From contig NZ_WAAU01000028.1 in NCBI RefSeq assembly GCF_008806755.1, forward strand, positions 177,894-241,893: a DNA stretch of 64,000 nt. Reading direction: 5' to 3'. A program made the translations under genes and the position numbers. Below, in pieces: positions 42,600 through 51,001 of the stretch. The first letter of the stretch is position 1. The number at the start of each line of letters is the position of its first letter. This DNA comes from Tenacibaculum aiptasiae (GTDB taxonomy: Bacteria; Bacteroidota; Bacteroidia; Flavobacteriales; Flavobacteriaceae). The notes beneath the pieces were generated by a model. It worked only from the letters and a program-made list of their open reading frames with translations, was not told where the DNA came from and searched no databases.

Positions 42600-43886
42600 T
42601 TGAAAGTATTAATTGTAACATATTATTGGGTGCCAGCTGGTGGTTCTGGTATTCAACGCTGGTTGAAGTTTGTAAAATATTTACGAAACTTTGATATTGA
42701 ACCAGTAATATATACTGTAGATGAGGCTAATTACCCTATTATAGATTCATCTTTAGAAAAAGATGTTCCAGATAGTATAGAATTGTTAAAGAAAAGTATT
42801 TGGGAGCCTAATGATGTACTTGCGGGTTTCAAGAAAAAGAGTACAAAAACAAGTGCAGGTTTTTTAAATCCTAATCCAACTTTTTTGGGAAAAATAATGC
42901 AATATATTAGAGCTAATTATTTTATTCCAGATGCAAGAAAGTTTTGGATTAAACCTTCAGTAAAGTATTTAAAAAATTATTTAAAGAATAATCCTATTGA
43001 TGTAGTAATTACTACAGGACCACCACATAGTTTACATTTAATAGGCTTACAATTAAAAAAGGATCTAAATATAAAATGGGTAGCTGATTTTCGTGACCCA
43101 TGGACAGATATAGATTATTTTCATCAATTACCACTAACTGAAAAAGCGAAAAAGAAGCATTTTGAATTAGAAAAGGAAGTATTGAAAGAGGCTGATGCTA
43201 GTTTAGTAATAGGGAAAACGATGAAAGAAAACTATAAAGAATATTCAAAAAATATTCATGTAGTTACTAATGGATATGATACAGAAATTGATAAAGTAAA
43301 GGGAGAGGAAATAGTATTAGATAAAAGTTTTTCAATTACTCATATAGGTTTGATGAATGCAGATAGAAACCCTAAAATATTATGGGAAGCATTATCTGAG
43401 TTGTCAGAAGAGCATCTGGACTTTAAAAACGATTTAGAAATAAAGCTAATAGGAAAAATTGCGAGTGAAGTTGAAAGCAGTTTAAAAAACTATAAATTTC
43501 AAAATGTAACTAAAATAAGTTATGTTCCTCATCAAGAGGTGCAGCAGTATCAAAGGAAATCTCAGGTGTTATTGCTGGCAGTAAATAAAGTACCTAGTGC
43601 TAAAGGTATTATTACAGGAAAAATTTTCGAATATTTACAAGCAAAACGCCCTATCTTAGCAATTGGACCAGAGGATGGAGATTTAGCTGAAATTTTAAAT
43701 AAAACTAAATCGGGAACTATAGTTAATTTTGAAGCAAAAGAAAAAATAAAAGAAGTGGTCTTAAGTTTGTATCAAAAGTACAAACAAAATGATTTGAGAA
43801 TATCTTCTTTAGGTATAGAAAAATATCATAGAAAAGAATTGACAAAACAATTATCAGTAATACTAAAACAATTAGTAAATTCTTGA
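42600..43886 (+). CDS. Glycosyltransferase family 4 protein, TTG start
   Basis: This 428-residue GT-B enzyme has an N-terminal domain with VLIVTYYWVPAGGSGIQRWL (Gly-rich loop) and TTGPPHSLHLIGLQLKKDL, then KWVADFRDPWTDIDYFHQLP. The C-terminal domain ends in AKGIITGKIFEYLQAKRPIL, the nucleotide-diphosphate-binding signature of the WbuB/GT4 group. The TTG start directly follows the previous TAA with no gap. The proteins of this subtype transfer N-acetyl sugars in capsule or O-antigen synthesis; the exact role is inferred. Confidence 0.9.
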   Translation: MKVLIVTYYWVPAGGSGIQRWLKFVKYLRNFDIEPVIYTVDEANYPIIDSSLEKDVPDSIELLKKSIWEPNDVLAGFKKKSTKTSAGFLNPNPTFLGKIMQYIRANYFIPDARKFWIKPSVKYLKNYLKNNPIDVVITTGPPHSLHLIGLQLKKDLNIKWVADFRDPWTDIDYFHQLPLTEKAKKKHFELEKEVLKEADASLVIGKTMKENYKEYSKNIHVVTNGYDTEIDKVKGEEIVLDKSFSITHIGLMNADRNPKILWEALSELSEEHLDFKNDLEIKLIGKIASEVESSLKNYKFQNVTKISYVPHQEVQQYQRKSQVLLLAVNKVPSAKGIITGKIFEYLQAKRPILAIGPEDGDLAEILNKTKSGTIVNFEAKEKIKEVVLSLYQKYKQNDLRISSLGIEKYHRKELTKQLSVILKQLVNS

Positions 43887-44968
43887 AAAAAATAGTAACT
43901 ATATTAGGAGCTCGACCTCAATTTGTAAAAGGAGCAGTTTTAAGCAGAGTCATAAGGAAGTATAATGAAGTAGAAGAAGTGATTGTTCATACAGGACAGC
44001 ATTTTGATGAAAATATGAGTGCCGTTTTTTTTAATGAAATGCAAATTCCTAAACCTAAATATAATTTAGATATAAATGGATTAAGTCATGGAGCAATGAC
44101 TGGTCAAATGCTTGAAGGAATTGAAAAAATTTTAGAAGAAGAAAAACCAGAAGCTGTCGTAGTATATGGTGATACAAATTCGACTATAGCAGGTGCTTTA
44201 GCTGCGAAAAAGTTGCATATTAAAGTGGTGCATATTGAAGCAGGATTGCGTTCTTTTAATATGCAAATGCCAGAAGAGGTAAATAGAATTGTTACAGATA
44301 GAATCGCGAACTTGTTAAGTTGTCCAACAGCAGTAGCAGTAGAAAATTTGAAGAAAGAAGGGTTTGATAACTTATCAATAACTGTAGAGCAACATGGCGA
44401 TATAATGAAAGATGCAGTAGAGTTTTATGGTAAGTTTTCAAATGAAAAATCGACTATTATAAGCGATTTAGAGCTAAATAAAGATGAATTTGTATTAGCT
44501 ACAATTCACCGACAAGAAAATACAGATGATAAAGAAAAACTGACAGAAGTTTTTCAAGCTTTAGAAAAAATAAATGAGTCTAAAAAGGTGGTATTGCCTT
44601 TGCACCCAAGAACCAAAAAGAAACTTGATCTTTATGGTTTAACACCAGCTATTACTTTCATAGAACCAGTAGGTTATTTTGACATGCTAGAATTATTAAA
44701 AAATTGTAGTTTAGTTATTACTGATAGTGGAGGATTACAAAAAGAAGCTTTTTTTAATAAGAAGTATTGTATTGTTGCAAGAGAAGAAACCGAGTGGGTG
44801 GAGCTTGTTAATTATAATTATGCTAAGTTAGCAGGAACAAATTATACAAATATTATTGAAGCATATGAGAATTTCTTAATAGCAAACAAGAGCTTTGAAG
44901 AAAAATTATATGGAGATAATGTTGGAGAAAAGATATATCAGTCAATAAAAAAACTAATTCAAGAATAA
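43883..44968 (+). CDS. wecB: UDP-N-acetylglucosamine 2-epimerase (non-hydrolysing)
   Basis: The protein has 361 residues. It carries the WecB motifs LGARPQFVKGAVLSRVIRK, VHTGQHFDENMSAVFF, VYGDTNSTIAGALAAKK, HIEAGLRSFNMQMPEEVNR and ITDSGGLQKEAFFNKKYC. It interconverts UDP-GlcNAc and UDP-ManNAc, giving ManNAc-type precursors for a surface glycan. The start codon is a TTG overlapping the previous TGA by 4 nt. No WecC dehydrogenase is in the window, so the product may be ManNAc itself or be oxidised elsewhere. Confidence 0.96.
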   Translation: MKKIVTILGARPQFVKGAVLSRVIRKYNEVEEVIVHTGQHFDENMSAVFFNEMQIPKPKYNLDINGLSHGAMTGQMLEGIEKILEEEKPEAVVVYGDTNSTIAGALAAKKLHIKVVHIEAGLRSFNMQMPEEVNRIVTDRIANLLSCPTAVAVENLKKEGFDNLSITVEQHGDIMKDAVEFYGKFSNEKSTIISDLELNKDEFVLATIHRQENTDDKEKLTEVFQALEKINESKKVVLPLHPRTKKKLDLYGLTPAITFIEPVGYFDMLELLKNCSLVITDSGGLQKEAFFNKKYCIVAREETEWVELVNYNYAKLAGTNYTNIIEAYENFLIANKSFEEKLYGDNVGEKIYQSIKKLIQE

Positions 44969-44969
44969 A

Positions 44970-46475
44970 TTGGGAATTGTATTTAAACAATCATTTAAAA
45001 ACACTATTATAATCTATTTAGGTTTTCTAATAGGAGGAATCAATACAATAGTTTTATATTCAAGATTTTTAAAAGATGAATATTATGGATTAGCAATGTA
45101 TGTGTTTGCTGCTTCTAATTTATTATTGCCAATAATAGCTTTAGGAGTTCATTACACTATTATTAAGTTTTTTTCAGGGTATAAGACAAAAACAGAAAAA
45201 GATAGTTTTTTAAGTTCAGTTTTATTTCTCCCTTTACTAGTCGCATTACCAGTAGGTTTTTTCTGGGATTTCTTCCACAATCAAATTATGGATTATATTT
45301 CAAAAAGTAATGTTGAAGGAAATCAAATTGTAGAAAGTTATACGATATACATATATATTATTGCTGTAGCTTGTGCTTATTTTGAAGTTTTTTATTCATG
45401 GGCCAAAGTCCAAATGCAATCAGTTTTTGGAAACCTTTTAAAGGAGCTTTATAATAGAGTAGCTATAATGATTATGTTATTTGCTGTAAACTTTGAGCTG
45501 ATAACTAAGCAAGAATTTCTGTATTATATGGCCATAGCATACATTTTAAGAACATTTTTAATGATGTTGTATGCTTTTAGATTATACAGGCCTAAAATAA
45601 CGTTTTCATTACCTTATAACTTTAAAGAAGTATTACGTTATACGTTTTATATTGTATTGGCAGGAAGTGCAGGCGCAATAGTCTTGGATATTGATAAAAT
45701 AATGATACCAGGAAAAGATGGTTTTGCTACTGCAGCTTATTATGGTGTTGCTTTATTTATAGGGACATTTATTGAAGCTCCAAGTAGAGCAATGGGGCAA
45801 ATTTTACAACCACTTACATCTAAATCTATAAACGATAATAATGTAAAGGAAACTGAAAGTTTGTATAAGAAGAGTTCAATAAATTTATTGGTTATTGGAG
45901 GATTGTTTTTTGTTTTGGTAAATTGTAATGTAGCTGAATTGTTTAGAATTATGCCTAATAAGAACTATGGAGAAGGAGGAATATTAGTAGTCTTATTAAT
46001 ATCTATTGGTAAATTATTTTTAATGTCTTTGGGAAGCAATGGTGCAATTATTACCAATTCTAAGTTTTATAGAATTGTAATGCCAATAGGAGTAGGATCT
46101 GCTTTTTTGGTATTTTATTTAAATAAATTCTTCTATAATTACATAGGAATGGGAACTGAAGGTTTAGCATTAGCTACCTTATTAACCATTTTATTCTTCA
46201 ATATTTTTAAATTATGGTTTGTAAGTAACAAGTTAAAAATGTTTCCTTATACAAGAAAAACATTACAGATACTTTTGGTAATTATAGCGATGTTTTTTGC
46301 TTTTTATTTTTGGAATTTTTCAGTTCCTGAGTTCTCAGCTTTCGATTTTCCATTGGATCCAATAGTTAATATTATTTTGAAGAGTATTTTGATAATTATA
46401 GTTTATGTATTTATTATAATAAAACTATCAATATCTAGTCAAATAAATAACCTAGTAACTAGGTTTATAAAATAA
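44970..46475 (+). CDS. Polysaccharide flippase (Wzx/MOP superfamily), TTG start
   Basis: The protein has 501 residues with about fourteen predicted membrane helices and MOP/PST-type organisation. The first helix begins after FKQSFKNTIIIYLGFLIGG, and charged residues within helices are typical (RYTFYIVLAGSAGAIVLDID). Wzx proteins flip lipid-linked oligosaccharides across the inner membrane. It begins with TTG one base after the wecB stop and is the last gene of the operon; a terminator hairpin follows at 46478. Confidence 0.9.
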   Translation: MGIVFKQSFKNTIIIYLGFLIGGINTIVLYSRFLKDEYYGLAMYVFAASNLLLPIIALGVHYTIIKFFSGYKTKTEKDSFLSSVLFLPLLVALPVGFFWDFFHNQIMDYISKSNVEGNQIVESYTIYIYIIAVACAYFEVFYSWAKVQMQSVFGNLLKELYNRVAIMIMLFAVNFELITKQEFLYYMAIAYILRTFLMMLYAFRLYRPKITFSLPYNFKEVLRYTFYIVLAGSAGAIVLDIDKIMIPGKDGFATAAYYGVALFIGTFIEAPSRAMGQILQPLTSKSINDNNVKETESLYKKSSINLLVIGGLFFVLVNCNVAELFRIMPNKNYGEGGILVVLLISIGKLFLMSLGSNGAIITNSKFYRIVMPIGVGSAFLVFYLNKFFYNYIGMGTEGLALATLLTILFFNIFKLWFVSNKLKMFPYTRKTLQILLVIIAMFFAFYFWNFSVPEFSAFDFPLDPIVNIILKSILIIIVYVFIIIKLSISSQINNLVTRFIK

Positions 46476-46542
46476 AAAAAGACTGTATTCACAAGAGGAA
46501 TAAGTCTTTAATAAGGGAAAAAGAAATAAGGGGAATATTTCA
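46472..46542 (-). ncRNA. Predicted small RNA downstream of the first Crp-like gene (about 70 nt)
   Basis: On the minus strand TATATTTG (46547-46554) precedes a 70-nt stretch with two CCCTTATT segments. It ends in the hairpin at 46478-46509 followed by TTTTTTTATTTT. A dyad AACATATGTT (46580-46589) lies about 30 bp upstream of the -7 box. No -33 TTG is present, which fits an activator-dependent promoter. Its existence as an RNA is inferred. Confidence 0.4.
46478..46509. terminator. Intrinsic terminator between the flippase and Crp-like genes
   Basis: AAAGACT and AGTCTTT form the outer stem and TATTC/GAATA an inner stem separated by a single bulged G. The T-tract is strong on the minus strand (seven T, then ATTTT) and weak on the plus strand. 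It therefore mainly ends minus-strand transcription but could also end the polysaccharide operon. Confidence 0.75.
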
Positions 46543-46546
46543 GCGG

Positions 46547-46589
46547 CAAATATACAGCTGTTTTAGTATTTTGTTGATTAACATATGTT
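46547..46589 (-). promoter_or_regulatory. Crp-type activator site and -7 box downstream of the first Crp-like gene
   Basis: On the minus strand, symmetric AACATATGTT (46580-46589) is followed about 30 bp later by TATATTTG (46547-46554). The spacing places the dyad near -41, the class II activator position. The same arrangement is found at 47355-47398. Confidence 0.5.
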
Positions 46590-46604
46590 TATAAAAAGAA
46601 CTTT

Positions 46605-47174
46605 TTATAAAGTTTTTTTAATTCTACTTAATTGAACAGGGGAGATGTTAAGAAAAGAGGCGATGTGTTTTTGAGCAATCAAATTATCGATTCCTGAGAT
46701 TCTTTTTCTCAGTTTTAAATACCTTTCTTTTGCAGTATACATAGAAATATCAAGAATAATATTTTCAGCTTTTAAATAGGCGTCTTCTAAGATTTTTACA
46801 TAAAAAATACTCAACTCATGATGTTTCAAAGTGAGTTCTTTAAATTTTTGAAAGCTACCTCTATAACCAGTCACTTTTGTTAAAGCTTGATAATTAAGTT
46901 CAGAAGGGATTTCTCTCATCATTGCTGAGGCTCCACCAGTAGTTTGACCAGAAGTAAAAAAAGTTCTGGTAGCTTCTTTTCCAGTTTCTGTTTCAAGATA
47001 AGATCTAACTATTCCTGTTTTAATAATGAAAAAATCAGTAGGATATTCATTAGTTTTTACTAAAAAATCTAAAGGTTCCAATTCGGAATATGTAACTAGA
47101 TTTTCAAAAATAGAGATGATATTACTAGGTATACCGGTAAATTGATAAAGAAATTGCTCAATATCATTTCTCAT
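46605..47174 (-). CDS. Crp/Fnr-type regulator (first of two paralogues)
   Basis: The protein has 189 residues. The cNMP-binding-like beta roll spans about 20-115 (YPTDFFIIKTGIVRSYLETE and TRTFFTSGQTTGGASAMMRE). A dimer helix follows, then a compact HTH (LIAQKHIASFLNISPVQLSR). It lacks the cAMP-binding Arg-Ser of CRP, so the effector is unknown. A closely related gene lies 232 nt upstream (47407-47982), and both have the same promoter-terminator cassette just downstream. It is probably a product of tandem duplication. Confidence 0.87.
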   Translation of the reverse strand: MRNDIEQFLYQFTGIPSNIISIFENLVTYSELEPLDFLVKTNEYPTDFFIIKTGIVRSYLETETGKEATRTFFTSGQTTGGASAMMREIPSELNYQALTKVTGYRGSFQKFKELTLKHHELSIFYVKILEDAYLKAENIILDISMYTAKERYLKLRKRISGIDNLIAQKHIASFLNISPVQLSRIKKTL

Positions 47175-47255
47175 AAATATATATAAATTAACAAGTTAAC
47201 CCCTTTTGAGAGTGGCTAAATTTAATGAAAATTATGAGATAAAAAAAATAGACGC

Positions 47256-47350
47256 AAAAAATCAGACTTATATAAGGGGATAAGTCTGACTATTGAAAAA
47301 AAAGTATTAATTAGGGGAATTTTTTTTCAAGTATGTAACTTGTTAATTAC
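47256..47350 (-). ncRNA. Predicted small RNA downstream of the second Crp-like gene (about 95 nt)
   Basis: The minus-strand -7 box TATATTCG is at 47355-47362. A start-site-proximal dyad (GTAAC...GTTAC) lies in the body, followed by two CCCCT segments, and the transcript ends at the hairpin 47262-47289. An upstream symmetric TTAACATATGTTAA is about 30 bp from the -7 box. The arrangement repeats that at 46472-46589. RNA production is inferred. Confidence 0.4.
47262..47289 (-). terminator. Intrinsic terminator between the two Crp-like genes
   Basis: TCAGACTTAT and ATAAGTCTGA form a perfect 10-bp stem with an 8-nt loop (CCCCTTAT on the minus strand). Six T follow on the minus strand. It ends transcription from the second Crp-like gene and the small RNA candidate. 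Confidence 0.85.
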
Positions 47351-47354
47351 GTTA

Positions 47355-47398
47355 CGAATATAAAAGAGATTTAAAATTTACGCATTAACATATGTTAA
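47355..47398 (-). promoter_or_regulatory. Crp-type activator site and -7 box downstream of the second Crp-like gene
   Basis: A perfect 14-bp palindrome TTAACATATGTTAA (47385-47398) is followed about 30 bp later by TATATTCG (47355-47362), on the minus strand. The palindrome starts about 9 nt after the stop codon of the Crp-like gene. The layout copies that of 46547-46589. Confidence 0.5.
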
Positions 47399-47406
47399 GA
47401 AAAGAG

Positions 47407-47982
47407 TTATTTATAACTATTCTTTTTAATACGACTTAATTGAACAGGGGTAATATTTAAATAAGAAGCGATGTGATATTGATTGATTAAATTATCAATA
47501 TTAGGAAGTCTATTTTTGAGCTTTTCATATCTCTGAGAAGCATCTAGTATTGATAGCTCAAGTATTTTTGCTTCCTCTCTCATATATATGTGTTCTAAGA
47601 CTTTGTAATGAAAAATAGAAAGATCATGATGTTTTAATGATAAATTATAAAATGATTGGTAACTACATTCTAAAACTTCACAATCGGTTAAGCATTCATA
47701 AATTAAATTAGAAGGAGTGTTTGTAATTAAAGCGCCTAAGTTACCTGTTGTAGTTATTGGGACAAATATAGTTTTAGTATATTCTTTGCCTTTTTCATCA
47801 ACTAAAAAAGATCTGACAACACCAGATTTTAAAATATAAAAGTTTGTTGGAGTTTGATTTAAATCAACAAGTTTATGGTCTTTAGAAAAACTTTTGAAGA
47901 ACATTAATCTATTAAACTCTTCAAAAGAATTCTCTGAAACTTTATCATAAAAATTAAAAACAAAGTTTCTGAAAAAAGACAT
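47407..47982 (-). CDS. Crp/Fnr-type regulator (second paralogue)
   Basis: This 191-residue protein has the same layout as the neighbouring paralogue: the beta-roll segment TPTNFYILKSGVVRSFLVDE, the HTH region LINQYHIASYLNITPVQLSR, and a C-terminal KKN-rich end. Many positions match the first paralogue. Effector-binding residues of CRP are missing, so the signal is unknown. It is 21 nt downstream of the WbqC gene end, but no operon can be asserted because the hairpin at 47262 separates it from the next regulator. Confidence 0.87.
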   Translation of the reverse strand: MSFFRNFVFNFYDKVSENSFEEFNRLMFFKSFSKDHKLVDLNQTPTNFYILKSGVVRSFLVDEKGKEYTKTIFVPITTTGNLGALITNTPSNLIYECLTDCEVLECSYQSFYNLSLKHHDLSIFHYKVLEHIYMREEAKILELSILDASQRYEKLKNRLPNIDNLINQYHIASYLNITPVQLSRIKKNSYK

Positions 47983-48003
47983 AAGTTACTGTTAAGTTGT
48001 GGT

Positions 48004-48624
48004 TTACTCCAAATTTACATTAATTTTTTCTAAAAAACTAATAGCATTTGGGCCTTCCATAAAAAGTAAGTCAAGAATAGATAAATTGGGTATAAATCCG
48101 TATTTGTCATCAAACATTTGAACATAAGTATCTAGTTCAATTTCTAAGCCTTTTTTAGCAAGGGCTAAACTTCTATAGTCAATGCTTTCTGGTGCTAAAC
48201 TATAATTTTCAGTTTTAGAAAAAGAAGTGTCCATCTGTAAAGCATCAGTAATAAATAAATGACAATCAATATTTACTTCTTGTAAAAAAGTGTATTTTTT
48301 AGTGAAAATTTTTGATAAATCATCTTCAAAAAACTCAAAGTAAGGTGAAGATCGATAAGCAGATTGTAATGATTTAAAATGTTGTGATTGCCAAGGAAAA
48401 TCATTTTCAATTAACGTATCCTTAGTTTTTTTTCTGCCAACTTTTGTTTTATGTTTTACAGGTACATTTAAAGCAAGTTTACCATTAGCTCCATATATAT
48501 AGCAACGATTACGATACGTTTGTTTTTGATAATTATCGTGTATTTCAAAACAAATCGAGTCTGATTGATATATTGCTGCATATTGTGAAATAGGAGCAAA
48601 GTATGTTGGAATAAATAATGCCAT
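48004..48624 (-). CDS. WbqC family protein
   Basis: The protein has 206 residues with the WbqC-like pattern: an N-terminal ALFIPTYFAPISQYAAIYQ, then CFEIHDNYQKQTYRNRCYIY and LNVPVKHKTKVGRKKTKDT. WbqC-type proteins are found in surface-sugar loci and in housekeeping blocks of Bacteroidota; biochemistry is uncertain. Its start overlaps the lepB stop by one base (TAATG), so it is translated with signal peptidase. Confidence 0.85.
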   Translation of the reverse strand: MALFIPTYFAPISQYAAIYQSDSICFEIHDNYQKQTYRNRCYIYGANGKLALNVPVKHKTKVGRKKTKDTLIENDFPWQSQHFKSLQSAYRSSPYFEFFEDDLSKIFTKKYTFLQEVNIDCHLFITDALQMDTSFSKTENYSLAPESIDYRSLALAKKGLEIELDTYVQMFDDKYGFIPNLSILDLLFMEGPNAISFLEKINVNLE

Positions 48625-50219
48625 TAAGTTTTGTTCTTTTTACCTTTTCTATAACTATAAACTGTGTATCCAGCAATTAAAAGAATTACAACCCATAAAT
48701 AAGAAGTTGGTTTACCACTACCACCAACAGTTGTAAACATTCTATCCCAACGTATTGATTTTATTTTAGCGCCAAAGTCAAGAATAGAAATATTAGGATC
48801 CCAACTTAACCATATCATAACTGGTTTACCAACAACGTGGTCAATTGGTACATATCCCCAATTTCTAGCGTCTAATGAGTTTTGACGATTGTCTCCCATC
48901 ATCCAGTAATAATCTTGCTTAAAAGTGTATGTTTTGGCTTTTTTACCGTTGATATAGATGTTATTTCCAAATATTGTTAAATCGTTATTTTCATATCTCC
49001 TAATAATTTGTTCGTAAAAAGGAATTGTATTTTCATTCAATTCGACTGTAGCACCTTTTTTAGGGATATAAATAGGTCCGAAGTTGTCACCAGACCAAGC
49101 ATATTTTGGGCTATGAGGGAAAACAGATTTATCATAAAATCCTTTAGGCTTTATATATTTAGTAACACTTTTTACAAGTGGGTTTTTACTTAAAGATTTA
49201 GCCTCATTATCTGTTAAGTTGAAATAATAAAAAGCACGATCGTTAGACATTTTACCTTCTCCATTTTTGTTATATTCATTTATAACACTCATAGGTAGAT
49301 CTTTACCATCTGTATCAACTTTAAAATACCACTGTGGTTTAGCTCTGTCTGGTAATACAGTTTTTTTACCGTTGATATACACATAACCATCTCTAACTTC
49401 TAAAGAATCTCCAGGTATACCAGTAGCTCTTTTTACGTAGTTTGTTCTTTTGTCAATAGGTTTGTACGTTGGTTTTCCAGAGTTGTCTCCCCACATTAAA
49501 GCTAAAGTATCCGCAGGCCAACTAAATACAACAATATCATTACGTTTAATTTTCTGGAAACCAGGTAAACGCATATATGGTAATGAAAATTTGTTTAAAA
49601 AACTATCTTCATTTTTGTCGTTAGATAAATAGGATTTTACACCTAAACCAGGTATAGTATCATGAGCCATTGGTGCAGCAACAACAGTATTTGGTACACG
49701 AGCTCCGTAATGAAACTTACTTACAAATAAATAATCCCCAACTAATAGGGTTTTTTCTAAAGAAGAAGTAGGGATTGTATATGGTTGCATAAAATAAGTA
49801 TGCACTAAAGTAGCAGCAATAATGGCAAAAGCAATAGAGCTAACCCATTCACCTAATTCAGATCTCGGTTCTAAACTTCTATTTTCAATATATTTAGCTT
49901 CAGTAGCGTAATTTATATAATAAATATATAACCCTAAAGTTAAGATAACTAGAATAGTATCTTTTCGTTGATTGAAACCAAAACTTCTACAAGTTTCTAC
50001 CCAAATAATAGGGAACATTAACAAGTTTACAATAGGAAAGAATAACAAAATTACCCACCACTTAGGTCTGTTTATAATTTGCATTAAAATTATAGCATTG
50101 TAAACAGGAATAGCAGCTTCCCATGCTTGTCTTCCAGCTCTAACATAAAGTTTCCAAGTTCCTAAAAAATGGATTACTTGAAGTATTAAGAAGAATATAA
50201 ACCATTCAGTAAATGTCAT
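48624..50219 (-). CDS. lepB: Signal peptidase I with N-terminal membrane extension
   Basis: The protein has 531 residues, much longer than E. coli LepB (324). About four membrane helices lie in the first 115 residues (DUF5684-like). Residues about 125 onward carry the catalytic domain: Ser in IPTSSLEKTLLVGDYLF, Lys in NYVKRATGIPGDSLEVRDGY, and the box E region GDNRQNSLDARNWGYVP. A large insertion of roughly 150 residues lies between them. It removes signal peptides at the outer face of the inner membrane. One terminal membrane helix ends the protein. The extended form is usual for Bacteroidota. Confidence 0.95.
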   Translation of the reverse strand: MTFTEWFIFFLILQVIHFLGTWKLYVRAGRQAWEAAIPVYNAIILMQIINRPKWWVILLFFPIVNLLMFPIIWVETCRSFGFNQRKDTILVILTLGLYIYYINYATEAKYIENRSLEPRSELGEWVSSIAFAIIAATLVHTYFMQPYTIPTSSLEKTLLVGDYLFVSKFHYGARVPNTVVAAPMAHDTIPGLGVKSYLSNDKNEDSFLNKFSLPYMRLPGFQKIKRNDIVVFSWPADTLALMWGDNSGKPTYKPIDKRTNYVKRATGIPGDSLEVRDGYVYINGKKTVLPDRAKPQWYFKVDTDGKDLPMSVINEYNKNGEGKMSNDRAFYYFNLTDNEAKSLSKNPLVKSVTKYIKPKGFYDKSVFPHSPKYAWSGDNFGPIYIPKKGATVELNENTIPFYEQIIRRYENNDLTIFGNNIYINGKKAKTYTFKQDYYWMMGDNRQNSLDARNWGYVPIDHVVGKPVMIWLSWDPNISILDFGAKIKSIRWDRMFTTVGGSGKPTSYLWVVILLIAGYTVYSYRKGKKNKT

Positions 50220-50298
50220 AATGTATATATTTTGGTTTCCCTTAAAAAGGAATAAAATTCAATAGTATTAGTGTCTTTTTTCTGTGTTTGTTACCTAA

Positions 50299-51000
50299 TT
50301 AACCTAAGTTTAACACATCTCTCATAGTATAAACTCCAGTTTTAGAAATTAACCATTCAGCAGCTACAACAGCACCTAAGGCAAAACCTTGTCTATTATG
50401 AGCTGTGTGTTTTATATCTATAGTGTCAATTTCTGAGTTATAAGTTACTGTATGTGTACCAGGAACTTCAGGTGTTCTAATAGCGGAAATAGGAATGTTA
50501 TTTTCCGATGTTTTTTGATCTAACTCCCAAGCTGTTTTATCAGAATTTTCGATAATTCCTTCAGCAAGAGTAATTGCAGTTCCGCTTGGAGCGTCTAATT
50601 TTTGTGTGTGATGAATTTCCTCAATAGAAACATTATATTGATTTAATGTATTCATCATTTTAGAAAGTTGTTTGTTTAATTCAAAAAACACATTAACACC
50701 TAAGCTAAAATTTGAAGCATAAATAAAAGCTCCTTTTTTTTCATTACACAATTCAACAACAGAATTGTAGTGTTCTAACCAACCAGTTGTTCCAGAAACT
50801 ACAGGTATTTTATTGTTAATACAGTTTGTTATATTATTAAATGCAGAAGAAGGTACGCTAAAATCAATAGCAACATCAGCATCGGAAATGTTATAGTCTT
50901 CTTTTCCAGAAGTTTTAATTACTATTTCGTGACCTCTTTGTAAAGCAATTTTTTCAATTTCTTTACCCATTCTACCATAACCAAGTAAGGCTATTTTCAT
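50299..51000 (-). CDS. dapB: 4-hydroxy-tetrahydrodipicolinate reductase
   Basis: The protein has 233 residues. The NAD(P)H-binding loop is at the N-terminus (ALLGYGRMGKEIEKIALQRG). The catalytic/substrate region IEEIHHTQKLDAPSGTAITL has the conserved His pair and Lys, and the end carries HTAHNRQGFALGAVVAAEW. It reduces the cyclic intermediate to tetrahydrodipicolinate in diaminopimelate and lysine synthesis. The sequence is slightly shorter than the E. coli enzyme (273) but all motifs are present. It lies 1 nt downstream of the DUF5683 gene. Confidence 0.96.
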   Translation of the reverse strand: MKIALLGYGRMGKEIEKIALQRGHEIVIKTSGKEDYNISDADVAIDFSVPSSAFNNITNCINNKIPVVSGTTGWLEHYNSVVELCNEKKGAFIYASNFSLGVNVFFELNKQLSKMMNTLNQYNVSIEEIHHTQKLDAPSGTAITLAEGIIENSDKTAWELDQKTSENNIPISAIRTPEVPGTHTVTYNSEIDTIDIKHTAHNRQGFALGAVVAAEWLISKTGVYTMRDVLNLG

Positions 51001-51001
51001 T

